Positions 56,221-64,000 of a DNA stretch of 64,000 nucleotides are shown here, piece after piece. Under the pieces are notes generated by a model. That model was not told the DNA's origin. It saw nothing but the letters and a program-made list of their open reading frames with translations, and searched no databases. The translations under genes were made by a program, and so were the position numbers. Each line of letters starts with the position of its first letter. The first letter of the stretch is position 1. The stretch comes from Beroe forskalii (Eukaryota > Ctenophora > Nuda > Beroida > Beroidae): the NCBI GenBank assembly GCA_011033025.1, contig WFMF01000004.1, positions 744,001-808,000 of the forward strand. The letters are read 5' to 3'.

Positions 56221-56895
56221 GCGAACAATCGTTCGAGGTGAACTAGTTTGGCAGTTTGCAGCGGAATTGTTATAGCTGATGACAAACAAGTTCGCAGCAT
56301 AAAATGAATAATGAAGTTCGCCGCGAACTGGTTCGCCGCGAACTTAGAAAAAAACTAGTTCGCGGCGAACTAGTTCGCGGCGAATAATCCGCCGCGAACT
56401 TGTTCGCCACGAATCAGTTCGCCGCGAACGATTGTTCGCCGGCGAACAATCGTTCGCCAACCAAAAATTTTGAGTTCGCTGCGAACTAGTTCGCGGCGAA
56501 CTAGTTCGCCAGTTTGCGGCGAACTCCGCGCGGAACCGCCTGAGTTCGCTCGAGTTCGCCCGGAGTTCGGCGAACGTCCGGCGAACTCGGCGAACTTCAG
56601 CGGAGTTCGCCAAGGAAAAAAATTGGCGAACTGTCGGCGAACGCTATCGAACCCGCGCGGAGTTCGCGCGGGTTCGCCTGAGTTCGCCCGAGTTCGCGGC
56701 GAACTAAAGTTCGCGGCCTATTATGCCGAAAAATCTCCCAGATAGGTGGAATTACCCCCTAAAGTGAAACTGAAACAGTAAAATTATGATACGAGAATTA
56801 TTTTATCTTATGCAGCTCAGTGAGCTGATCACGATGATACCAAATTTGTGATTTTCGATTTTTTGGAGTTACCCCCTGTTTTGAAAAAGCGGCAG

Positions 56896-58045
56896 TATGT
56901 ACCCTAGGGTACATTCCTTGATTCTAGGACAGCATCCTAGATCTTGCAAAATTGTCCTTGATCCTGAGAGAGTCTCCTTGATCCTGAGAGAGTCTCCTTG
57001 ATCCTGAGAGAGTCTCCCTGATCCTAGGGAAGACTCTATGATCCTCAGAGAGTCTCCCTGATCCTGAGGGAGTCTCCCTGATCCCAAGGGAAGAACTCTA
57101 TGATCCTGAGAGAGTCTCCTTGATCCTGGGATAGTCTCTTAGATCCTGAGAGAGTCTCCTTGATCCTGAGAGAGTCTCCTTGATCCTGAGAGAGTCTCCC
57201 TGATCCTAGGGAAGACTCCATGATCCTCAGAGAGTATTCCTGATCCTGAGAGAGTATTCCTGATCCTGAGAGAGTTTCCCTGATCCCAAGGGAAGAAGTA
57301 TATGATCCTGAGAGAGTCTCCTTGATGCTGAGATAGTCTCCCTGATGTTGGGAGAGTCACCTTAATCCTGGGAGATTGTCTTTGATCCTGGGATAGTCTC
57401 TTAGATCCTGGGAGAGTCTCTTTGATCCTGAGAGAGTCTTCTTGATCCTGAGAGAGTCTCCTTGATCCTGAGAGAGTCTCCCTGATCCTAGGGAAGACTC
57501 TATGATCCTCAGAAAGTCTCCCTGACCCTGAGAGAGTCTCCCTGATCCTAGGGAAGACTCTATGATCCTGAGAGAGTCTCCCTGATCCTTGGGAAGACTC
57601 TATGATCCTGAGAGAGTCTCCCTGATCCCAAGGGAAGAACTCTATGATCCTGAGAGAGTCTCCTTGATGCTGAGATAGTGTCCCTGATGTTGGGAGAGTC
57701 ACCTTGATCCTGGGAGAGTCTCCTTGATCCTGGGAAAGTCTCTTAGATCCTGGGAGTGTCTCTTTGATCCTGAGAGAGTCTCCTTGATCCTGAGAGAGTC
57801 TCTTTGATCCTGAGAGAGTCTCCCTGATCCTAGGGAAGACTCTATGATCCTGAGAGAGTCTCCCTGATCCTGAGAGAGTCTCTCTGATCCCAAAGGAAGA
57901 AGTCTATGATCCTGAGAGAGTCTTCTTGATGCTGAGATAGTGTCCCTGATGTTGGGAGAGTCACCTTAATCCTGGGAGATTGTCTTTGATCCTAGGGAAG
58001 ACTCTATGATCCTGAGAGAGCCTCCTTGATCTTATAAGTATACAT
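56896..58045 (+). repeat. 20 bp minisatellite, copy E
   Basis: Resumes with the 18 bp palindrome (56897-56914) and runs to cttataagtatacat, where a LINE is inserted. Confidence 0.9.
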
Positions 58046-59783
58046 GTTGTTGTTGTTGTGAAACCCACGGTGGGGCTGGCAATGTGCCGCAATATTATAT
58101 CAATATTACACAATACAAGTTTAACAATCCAACAAAAACATAAACTCATAAAGCACTGATTTACGTATTTAAGGAGTTCATCTTTATGTAATATGTCGTT
58201 TCAAAGCATATGAAATACGGATATTACCAAGACTGCAGATCAATAATAACAAAATAGATAGAAACTGTCAAAACATAACTTCACTGAAAAACTCGCAAAA
58301 CAATTTATTGCAAATCCTGAACAATACGGATAAAAAAACTGTCAAACATAAATCTTCTAAAAAACTCGATAAACCGTGATTTTTTATTAGTTATGGCAAA
58401 ACGGTTCATATTACATTCATATACAATAAATTCATATACGAATTAATTTTATAAGTTTGTATATCACGTCATCATAATTTGTAATAAATTAATATTGAAT
58501 ATTTATACACTTATTTAATACACTCATTAGCATTATACACTGTAGTTAACAATTTTGCCTTCATTTCGCATGGATCTAAGACCTCTAATGTCAAAAATTA
58601 AGAAGCTATTAGTCCTCCAATCGTTTTGCTCACCCTCTGACTGTAATTTTATCATAAACTTTTTTGAATTATTTTTAAAAATATTGAATGAGATGCAACA
58701 AGCAGGTGAAAGGAAACTTTGTACCGTTCGCTGGTCGTAGTATAAAAGTGGACCTTTAAAAAACACAGAGTTTCTGAACACCTGAGTGTTGTGTTCATTG
58801 AACCATGCTAAAAACGAGGAATTAGTCTGATCCAGTGTACTCATAGTCAAGATATCACTATTGATCGTGTTTTTAATTGAGATTGGTAACATGGACGGAA
58901 AACTTTTGGCCTTATGCATCATTTGAACTGCCTGATTTGCAATAATGCCGTGGATTGTTAGAATACCATAATCATTGAAAGAGCTTTTCGTGCTAGTAGG
59001 AAGCCTACCGTCCTTGTAGTAGTAGTTGACATATCCCGGCATTACTGCTCTCATAGCTTTTTCTGTGCGGTAAAAGTTGACTTATGTTACTTTTGTTCGT
59101 AAAGCCCCAAACTAAACAGCAAAAGTTAAGATGACTCTGAACAAAACTATGATATATCTGAAGCCTTACTTGTTCAGGAACTTTGGATTTTATCTTGTAC
59201 ATAATGCCAACGTATCTTGACATTTTACTTCTTAGGGCCTTAATGTGAGCAGACCATGCCAATTTTTCGTCAACCATCACTCCAAGGAAGCGAGCTTCCT
59301 GGACTCGCTTGATGGGGAAGTTGTTAATTTCAAGATCGGGATTTTGCAAAATTTTATCTCTGCTGAATATCATGTAGTGGGTTTTTTGAGGTTTAGCATC
59401 AAGCCATTGCTATTTACCCATTGGAATAATTTACAGCTCAAAGTTGCTAACTTATTTTCAATTTCAGAGACACTTTTGCCAGTAATTATTATGTTAGCAT
59501 CGTCAGCATATAGGATGAATTTGGCAAATTTGTCTATACCAGGCATGTCATTTATATATATAATAAAGAGCAAAGGTCCCAATATACTCCCTTGGGGAAC
59601 ACCAAAACGCACATGCTGGTTAGATGACTTTTTGTTATCTATCGCTACAAATTGTTTCCTATTGTTTAGATAACTTTTTAACCAATCAAGGGTTTTGCCG
59701 CGAATTCCATAATGGTTAAGCTTGTGGAGCAGTATATCGTGATCTACCATATCAAACGCCTTAGAGAAATCAATAAGAAGCAG
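58046..59783 (-). mobile_element. 5'-truncated LINE with (CAA)n tail
   Basis: Inserted between tatacat and catattacc (shared CAT), the empty site being seen in copies A-C. The plus strand starts gttgttgttgttg, that is a CAA-type tail on the minus-strand element. It encodes only the RT from the FSKAFD block onward and the C-terminal domain. 58150-58530 is AT-rich 3' untranslated DNA. Confidence 0.85.
58533..59783 (-). pseudogene. LINE reverse transcriptase (C-terminal half) and C-terminal domain
   Basis: Minus-strand frames in order: IDFSKAFDMVDHDILLHKL, GVPQGSILGPLLFIIYIND and LYADDANIII (catalytic YADD) at 59370-59783; FPIKRVQEARFLGVMVDE and SKVPEQVRLQIYHSFVQSHL (thumb) at 59005-59373; MRAVMPGYVNYYYKDG and a long C-terminal segment at 58533-59054. 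Only two frame breaks separate them (a T/A run near 59378 and one near 59075), so this is a relatively young copy. Clade likely jockey/CR1-like. Confidence 0.85.
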
Positions 59784-59849
59784 CATATTACCTATAAGTA
59801 CACTCTTCATCCTGCAACCCACTGACTATGATTCTAGATTTAATAGATC

Positions 59850-60967
59850 ATGAGCAGCACAGACTCAGATTTTGTGGAATCAGACCCTGAGTATTCTGAT
59901 GAATCAGGCACCACAACTACAGGTATCATCTACCTAATGCTTGCATAACATATTCATTAATAAAACAAATAATTTAATAAAACAAATAATTTACATTTTG
60001 TAGCACATTACACCATGATTCAAACACAAATTCCTTTGATCATATAACAATTGTGATTTTAAGTAGTTGGATACTTGGTTGATGAGAGACATAGCATTTA
60101 ATTAGCAATTAATAAAGTAATAATTTAAAATTGAAATGTCCAAGATACTTTGATAGAGTTTAGATCACTCCCTTTAGTGGCTAGCCTCAGCACAACTGAG
60201 ATGCTCTTTCATAAAAATTGGTAACAGAAAATAATAAGCTGTCATTGTATTGAAAGTAATGAATATAAATCTCATTCAATGTTGTGTTAATTAATACCTA
60301 AATTCATCATTATTTGCAGATACAGATGAAGATGTATCTGAAACCGTTTTTTAAAAACGAAACCAGGGAGTGCTACACAGAACACAGCCCCTATACATGT
60401 GCAGTCTGCAGCAGCAAGAGGTTACTTATAATTCCTGGTAGATTTTCGCCAATTGCTTTAATGAGTTAATGCTTTGATGGCTCACTGTTGAAAAAATATC
60501 TATTTCTATTTGGTTGAAAAGAAGTGAAGTAATGACTTTATCGGTTGATTAATCTGTTTTTGGTGTGTTAGATTTCTTTCTCTTCAAAATTTCTTTGGTC
60601 TTATTAAACAGGTTCTATTCATCAGATGAAACCGTTCCGTTGGGAGGAGAAGGAAGTCATTGTACACCAACAAGAAATGCTGCTGCAGCAGGTGAAACCT
60701 AACATAGTACCATGATTATCTCCACAATCAACAATTATTATTCCATTACTGATATTTTGAAATTTTCAGTCCGTTCTGAGTAGACTCAATTAGAAGCAGT
60801 TTTCCGTCTATTACAAACTTTAAAGCAGCATTTGCAACTGTTATCAGGCTCTTGACGTGCTGGCATCGGCTATAAATTTGATAGACCCTAAGTACCAAGA
60901 GTACACTGACAAGATCAAAGACAGAGCCCCTCCCAAGTCCACCAAGATTGGAGGGTTTAAAGCTCTG
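59850..60967 (+). pseudogene. RAG1-like unit copy E, exons 1-4
   Basis: Exon 1 59850-59922, exon 2 60320-60420 (same short homopolymer stop as copy A), exon 3 60612-60691, exon 4 60848-60967. Intron 1 has an extra 174 bp AT-rich insertion (59959-60132) absent from other copies. The exon sequences are otherwise close to copies A and B. Confidence 0.6.
59959..60132. mobile_element. 174 bp AT-rich insertion in intron 1 of copy E
   Basis: Defined by comparison with the empty site tattcattgaaatgtcc in copies A-C. It begins with a duplicated aataaaacaaataattt. Possible ATT duplication; no inverted ends recognised. Confidence 0.6.
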
Positions 60968-61170
60968 GTAAGTAAAAGTATTGTATCTATTCACCTGAGG
61001 TCAGACCAACTTCCCCTTTTGCCCTATATGTCCTGCCTTAAACCAAAAAAATCATGAATTCATTCTTTCAATCATTTATTCATTAACTCATCCAATCATT
61101 TAAATCATTCATCCAATCATTTAAATCATTGATTCATCCAATCATTTATCATCCATTCATTCATTCACAG

Positions 61171-61179
61171 ACTCACAAA
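61171..61179 (+). pseudogene. Start of exon 5, copy E, cut by a retroposon
   Basis: Only ACTCACAAA is present after the cattcacag acceptor. The exon resumes at 62538 with gtagagacgagaag and runs for 47 bp to 62584, where it is lost in unrelated sequence. Confidence 0.7.
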
Positions 61180-62537
61180 AAAAATATATTGTGTGTTGTA
61201 TTCTCATTCGTGTCAATTTTGACTGCTCTTGAAAAGTTGTAAATTTGGAGAAGGGGGGCCATGGGTTCTTTCTTCGACGCCGTTCAGGAGGAGATAGAAT
61301 TGTCATCAAAACATGAAGAAAAGTTGTATGGATTGAGTAAAAATAAGGAACTGACTATTCAAATCCTAAAGGATAAGCTTGACAAAGAGAAACTAGCAAA
61401 CCTTGTCATTGAATCATTGAGAAGAACACAAAACTGCATGGACTTGCTGAGAGAAGCAGTGGGCGAAGTGGAATCAAATCAGAAGGAGTCAAAGGCTGCT
61501 AGTAGAGAAATCATAAAACTACAGAGTGAGTTGTTAGCAAGAAAAACAGAGCAGATTGAGCAGTTTCAGGATCTAGTTGATACTAAGCTAAATGACACCA
61601 TCAAAACGCAGATGCAGTCTTACAGTGAAGTCGTTAAGAAAAATGCTGGTGAATCCTTGTCAATCAGAAAAATCAAATCAGCTGTTAAGGACGTTGTGAA
61701 GAGTGATTCAATAGATCGAGAGAAGAATCTGATTTTGTTTGGGGTCGAGGAAGAATCGGGAGAAAATGTTAAGGAAAAGGTGGAAAACATATTTGAAGAT
61801 ATAGACGTATACGTGAGGCCAAGGTTTTACAAAGCTGAAAGATTTGGTAGAAGCTCAGAAAAACGGCCGATTAGAGTAACATTCGATAAAACTGAAACAG
61901 TTTTTGAGGTGCTCAGATCAGCCAGAAAATTAAAAGACAGTAGTTTTAACACTGTTTACATAAGTTTGGACAAAAGTCCCGAAGAACGTGCTGAACGAAA
62001 GATGCTGGTGGACCAAATGAAGAAGAAAATTGCTGAAGACCCTCCGAGGAAGTATTTCATCAGAAGGGGTGAACTCTGCTGTGAAGAGGACACTGCCCAA
62101 GATTCAAGCGGTTCCGGTTCAACAAGAAGAAGAGGCTAAGGTTGCTGGCTGGCAGTCACAGAAGTACAATAAATCATGCTGCTCTTGAATAAACATGTCA
62201 AATCAAATCTGCCCCCCCCCCTACAATTTAGAAATGGGCAGTTTACTGTTAAAACACTACGTTGATTTAAACAAGGCAATTGCCAGTAAAAACAGGTAAC
62301 TTGATGCAGTGTTTTTGCAGTCTAATTTTAATCACAAGTTAGAATGAGCACTGATCAACAGCGTCAAAATTCCGAATCAGTAAACAATGCAAAGTTTGAG
62401 TAGATATCTTATGACATCTATATCGCTGATAAGCAGCAAAAATGAAACTGAGAAACTGTCACTATCCTGTAGTGATTGACAGGGTAGAGAGATTTACATG
62501 AGTTGTCGAGTGACAAAATCTCTGATTATTATTATTA
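61180..62537 (+). mobile_element. ORF1-only LINE-derived element
   Basis: 1.36 kb inserted in exon 5 of copy E. It has a short leader, one complete 292-codon ORF1, a ~400 bp 3' region with (C)9, and a (ATT)n tail (gattattattatta). There is no endonuclease or RT. The tail type matches the LINE at 8777-14663, which could be the helper family. No clear TSD. The layout recalls mammalian HAL1 (half-L1) elements. Confidence 0.7.
61261..62139 (+). CDS. LINE ORF1-type protein: coiled coil plus RRM
   Basis: 292 codons, ATG to TAA, with no break; the best-preserved ORF in the window. Residues ~10-125 are Lys/Glu/Gln-rich with heptad-like Leu/Ile spacing (NKELTIQILKDKLDKEKLAN and on), a likely trimerising coiled coil. 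Residues ~150-240 fit an RNA-recognition-like fold (NLILFGVEEE, KAERFGR, RPIRVTFDK, VYISLDKSPEERAERKMLV), followed by a basic C-terminal part (RKYFIRRGELCC) and a Ser/Gly/Arg tail. Such proteins bind element RNA and form the ribonucleoprotein with RT. No ORF2 follows. Family assignment from pattern only. Confidence 0.7.
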   Translation: MGSFFDAVQEEIELSSKHEEKLYGLSKNKELTIQILKDKLDKEKLANLVIESLRRTQNCMDLLREAVGEVESNQKESKAASREIIKLQSELLARKTEQIEQFQDLVDTKLNDTIKTQMQSYSEVVKKNAGESLSIRKIKSAVKDVVKSDSIDREKNLILFGVEEESGENVKEKVENIFEDIDVYVRPRFYKAERFGRSSEKRPIRVTFDKTETVFEVLRSARKLKDSSFNTVYISLDKSPEERAERKMLVDQMKKKIAEDPPRKYFIRRGELCCEEDTAQDSSGSGSTRRRG

Positions 62538-62584
62538 GTAGAGACGAGAAGTTCTCAGGAGCAGTGCTTAAAGCATCGACGCTT
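62538..62584 (+). pseudogene. Exon 5 fragment of copy E after the retroposon
   Basis: gtagagacgagaagttctca...gcatcgacgctt matches 39547-39593 and 48804-48850, then diverges into acttacaacacaac. The rest of copy E is missing. Confidence 0.75.
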
Positions 62585-62690
62585 ACTTACAACACAACAC
62601 ATATCTTATCTTACTATATATAATGCGTGTTGTTAATATTTATATATATATTTATTTATGGCTGGCGGTACGTTTTCAAGTAGGCAACGA
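62585..62690. other. AT-rich spacer
   Basis: Contains tatatatatttatttat; nothing else seen. Confidence 0.4.
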
Positions 62691-63290
62691 AATTCTTTTT
62701 TCATCGTGTTGCAAAAACTTTATAATGAATCAGAAAATATAGAATTTTTTTGCGGCCACCCTGAGGGGAGTGGGGGCCACGCCCTTTTTCGTCAAAATTA
62801 AAGTTTCGAATTTTTCAAAATTCCTTCTCCATCGAGTTCCTTATGATGAATAAAAATTTTGAGAATTTTGTCCGCAATATTGGGTTACCCTGAGGGGCGG
62901 GAGGCCACGCCCTTTTTCGCAAAAATTAAAATTTCGAATTTTTAAAATTCTTTCGCCATTGTGTTGCTTATAATGAATAAAAATTTTGAGGATTTTTTCC
63001 CGCAATATTGGGTCGCCCCCGAGGGGCGTGAGGGGCCACGCCCTTTTTCCGTCAAAATTAAACTTTCGAATTTTTTTCAAATTCCTTCGCCATCGAGTTG
63101 CCCATGATGAATAAAAATTTTGAGAATTTTGTCCGAATTATTGGGTCACCCTGAGGGGCGTGGGAGGCCACGCCCTTTTTCCGAAAAATTAAAATTCGAA
63201 TTTTTCAAATTCCTTTGCTATGGAGTTGCTTATGATGAGCAAAGGTTTTGAGAATATTGTCGGCAATATTGGGTTACCGTTGGTGGGAAG
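62691..63290. repeat. Five-copy ~120 bp tandem repeat
   Basis: Units start near 62690, 62820, 62945, 63065 and 63200. Each has cgccatcgagttgcttatga, aataaaaattttgagaattt, an aatattgggttaccctgagg block and ggccacgccctttttc. Units differ by a few per cent to about 15 per cent. ORFs on the minus strand are repeat artefacts. Confidence 0.85.
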
Positions 63291-63611
63291 CTTTTTTTCA
63301 GAAATTAAAGTTTCAATTTCCCCCAAACCGCACGGTCAAATCGCTGTCAAAGGGACATGTGGCCGTTAGCTCATGCGGCTGCCATCATTCGCCGTCCGTA
63401 GGACGGGAACCGACTAGTTAAATTAACTAACTGAGGTCCATGACCTCAATTTGAAAAACTTGCTCAATCTTGACATTGCTGCATCTTTGAGATCAGGTGC
63501 TCAATGTCAGGTGAAGAGGAGTTGGAAAAATCAGCGGGGAGGGCCTCAGTTCCATTTCAGGTAGAAATGACAATGGATGGAACAGATGACATGAATAATG
63601 ATTGTGATAAA
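63291..63611. other. No supported gene
   Basis: Unique-looking sequence up to the assembly gap, with a small inverted pair gccgtccgtaggacggg at 63391. Confidence 0.4.
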
Positions 63612-63711
63612 NNNNNNNNNNNNNNNNNNNNNNNNNNNNNNNNNNNNNNNNNNNNNNNNNNNNNNNNNNNNNNNNNNNNNNNNNNNNNNNNNNNNNNNNN
63701 NNNNNNNNNNN
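63612..63711. other. Assembly gap of exactly 100 N
   Basis: A run of 100 N, the usual placeholder for a gap of unknown length. The frame predicted across it (63598-63981) is meaningless. Confidence 0.95.
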
Positions 63712-63985
63712 TCCCTTTCCTTCCTCCTCCTCTTCTCCTTCTTCCTCCTTCCTTCCTCCCTTTCCTTCCTCCTTCCTTCCTCCTCTTCCTCCTCTTCCTT
63801 CCTTCCTCCTTCCCTTCCTCCTCTTCCTTCCTCTCTCTTCCTCTTCCCTTCCTCTCTTCCTCCTTCCCTTCCTCCTCCCTTCCCTTCCTCCCTTCCTTCC
63901 TCCTTTTCCTCCTCTTCCTTCTTAGGTCCTTCCCTTATATTTTACTTCCTCCCTTCCTTCCTCCTTCCTTCTCCCTTCTAAGAGA
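63712..63985. repeat. Polypyrimidine array after the gap
   Basis: CT-rich DNA like 29150-33590 but with more tcctcctctt words. The gap probably reflects collapse of a longer array. Confidence 0.9.
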
Positions 63986-64000
63986 CTTTTCCTTGTTGAT

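Larger units (their letters stand above)
55095..56727. mobile_element. Iteron-packed TIR element E4 (GGCGAACT type), 8 bp TSD
   Basis: 1,633 bp between two GAAAAATC copies (55087-55094, 56728-56735). Inverted ends start GGCATAATAGGCCGCGAAC and extend over 45 bp. Arms are filled with ttcgccgcgaact/agttcgcggcgaa words on both strands (55110-55500, 56310-56715). Between the arms lies a TTAGGGTTTGGG array, itself interrupted by a further 312 bp element. ORFs (RRTFAELRANS, NPNPNPNP) are artefacts. Confidence 0.88.
54522..56895. mobile_element. Outer TIR element with GGGGGTAACTCC words, TATG target
   Basis: Ends CTGCCGCTTTTTCAAA (54522) and TTTTGAAAAAGCGGCAG (to 56895), flanked by TATG (54518-54521, 56896-56899). 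The empty site is cagctatgtaccc in the other copies. About 730 bp is its own DNA, with repeated ggggtaact/agttaccccc words (54540, 54960, 55004, 55033, 56751, 56868). The rest is the inserted element E4. No transposase ORF seen. A small frame at 54883 is not convincing. Confidence 0.8.

Noticed and set aside
56040..56300. Minus-strand NPNPNP ORF
   Set aside because: Translation of the TTAGGGTTTGGG array.
63340..63415. tRNA-like A box (TTAGCTCATGCGG)
   Set aside because: No matching B box or cloverleaf.
63598..63981. ORF spanning the N gap
   Set aside because: Crosses 100 unknown bases into CT-rich DNA.

Overview
The window is metazoan nuclear DNA, most likely from an invertebrate (a deuterostome, a lophotrochozoan or a cnidarian; I cannot narrow it further). 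The reasons are spliced gene fragments with GT/AG introns, LINE and Penelope-like retroelements, RAG1/Transib-type transposase fragments and TTAGGG-like repeats. I saw no intact host gene with an obvious function. Almost all of the 64 kb is repeats nested inside repeats.

The backbone is a repeat unit present in five or six copies. In order it has a ~350 bp 5' flank, a ~20 bp minisatellite array and a five-exon gene remnant whose last exon encodes the N-terminal half of a RAG1/Transib-superfamily DDE transposase core. Copies Z (667-2720, no exons in the window) and A (15686 down to 5205) are on the minus strand. Copies B (36480-44345), C (44361-50115), D (51747-52575, 3' part only) and E (54190-62584) are on the plus strand. 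The two clusters face each other across 15.7-36.4 kb. Every transposase copy is broken or truncated, and none reaches the third catalytic (Glu) region.

The second theme is a set of non-autonomous DNA elements with terminal inverted repeats. Their bodies are packed with many copies, on both strands, of a short motif that also sits next to their own ends. Those with clear insertion sites are 12013-12872 (8 bp TSD), 39890-43524 (8 bp), 45928-47860 (9 bp), 55095-56727 (8 bp), 13252-14093 (TA), 55556-55867 (TTA) and 54522-56895 (TATG). Several interrupt other mobile elements, and uninterrupted sister copies in this window show the empty sites.

Region by region: 0-0.7 kb, GATCAGCGCT array; 0.7-5.2 kb, minisatellite copy Z, hairpin elements, a head-to-head tRNA-like palindrome and UUCG-hairpin GC-rich DNA; 5.2-15.7 kb, RAG1-like copy A with a 5.9 kb LINE (esterase, endonuclease, RT) inserted in its minisatellite; 15.7-21 kb, nested palindromic satellites; 21.4-22.6 kb, a LINE ORF1-type ORF with poly(A) tails; 23-24.3 kb, a 23 bp minisatellite; 24.3-29.1 kb, more unique DNA with a few exon-like ORFs and a retroposon; 29.15-33.6 kb, a polypyrimidine array giving meaningless ORFs of about 1,500 codons; 33.6-36.4 kb, odd degenerate low-complexity DNA; 36.5-62.6 kb, RAG1-like copies B-E with Penelope-like fragments, LINE insertions and iteron-packed elements; 62.7-64 kb, a ~120 bp tandem repeat, a 100-N gap and more polypyrimidine DNA.

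The genes do not form a working pathway. The interest lies in the RAG1-like remnants and in the recurring both-strand iteron design of the DNA transposons.
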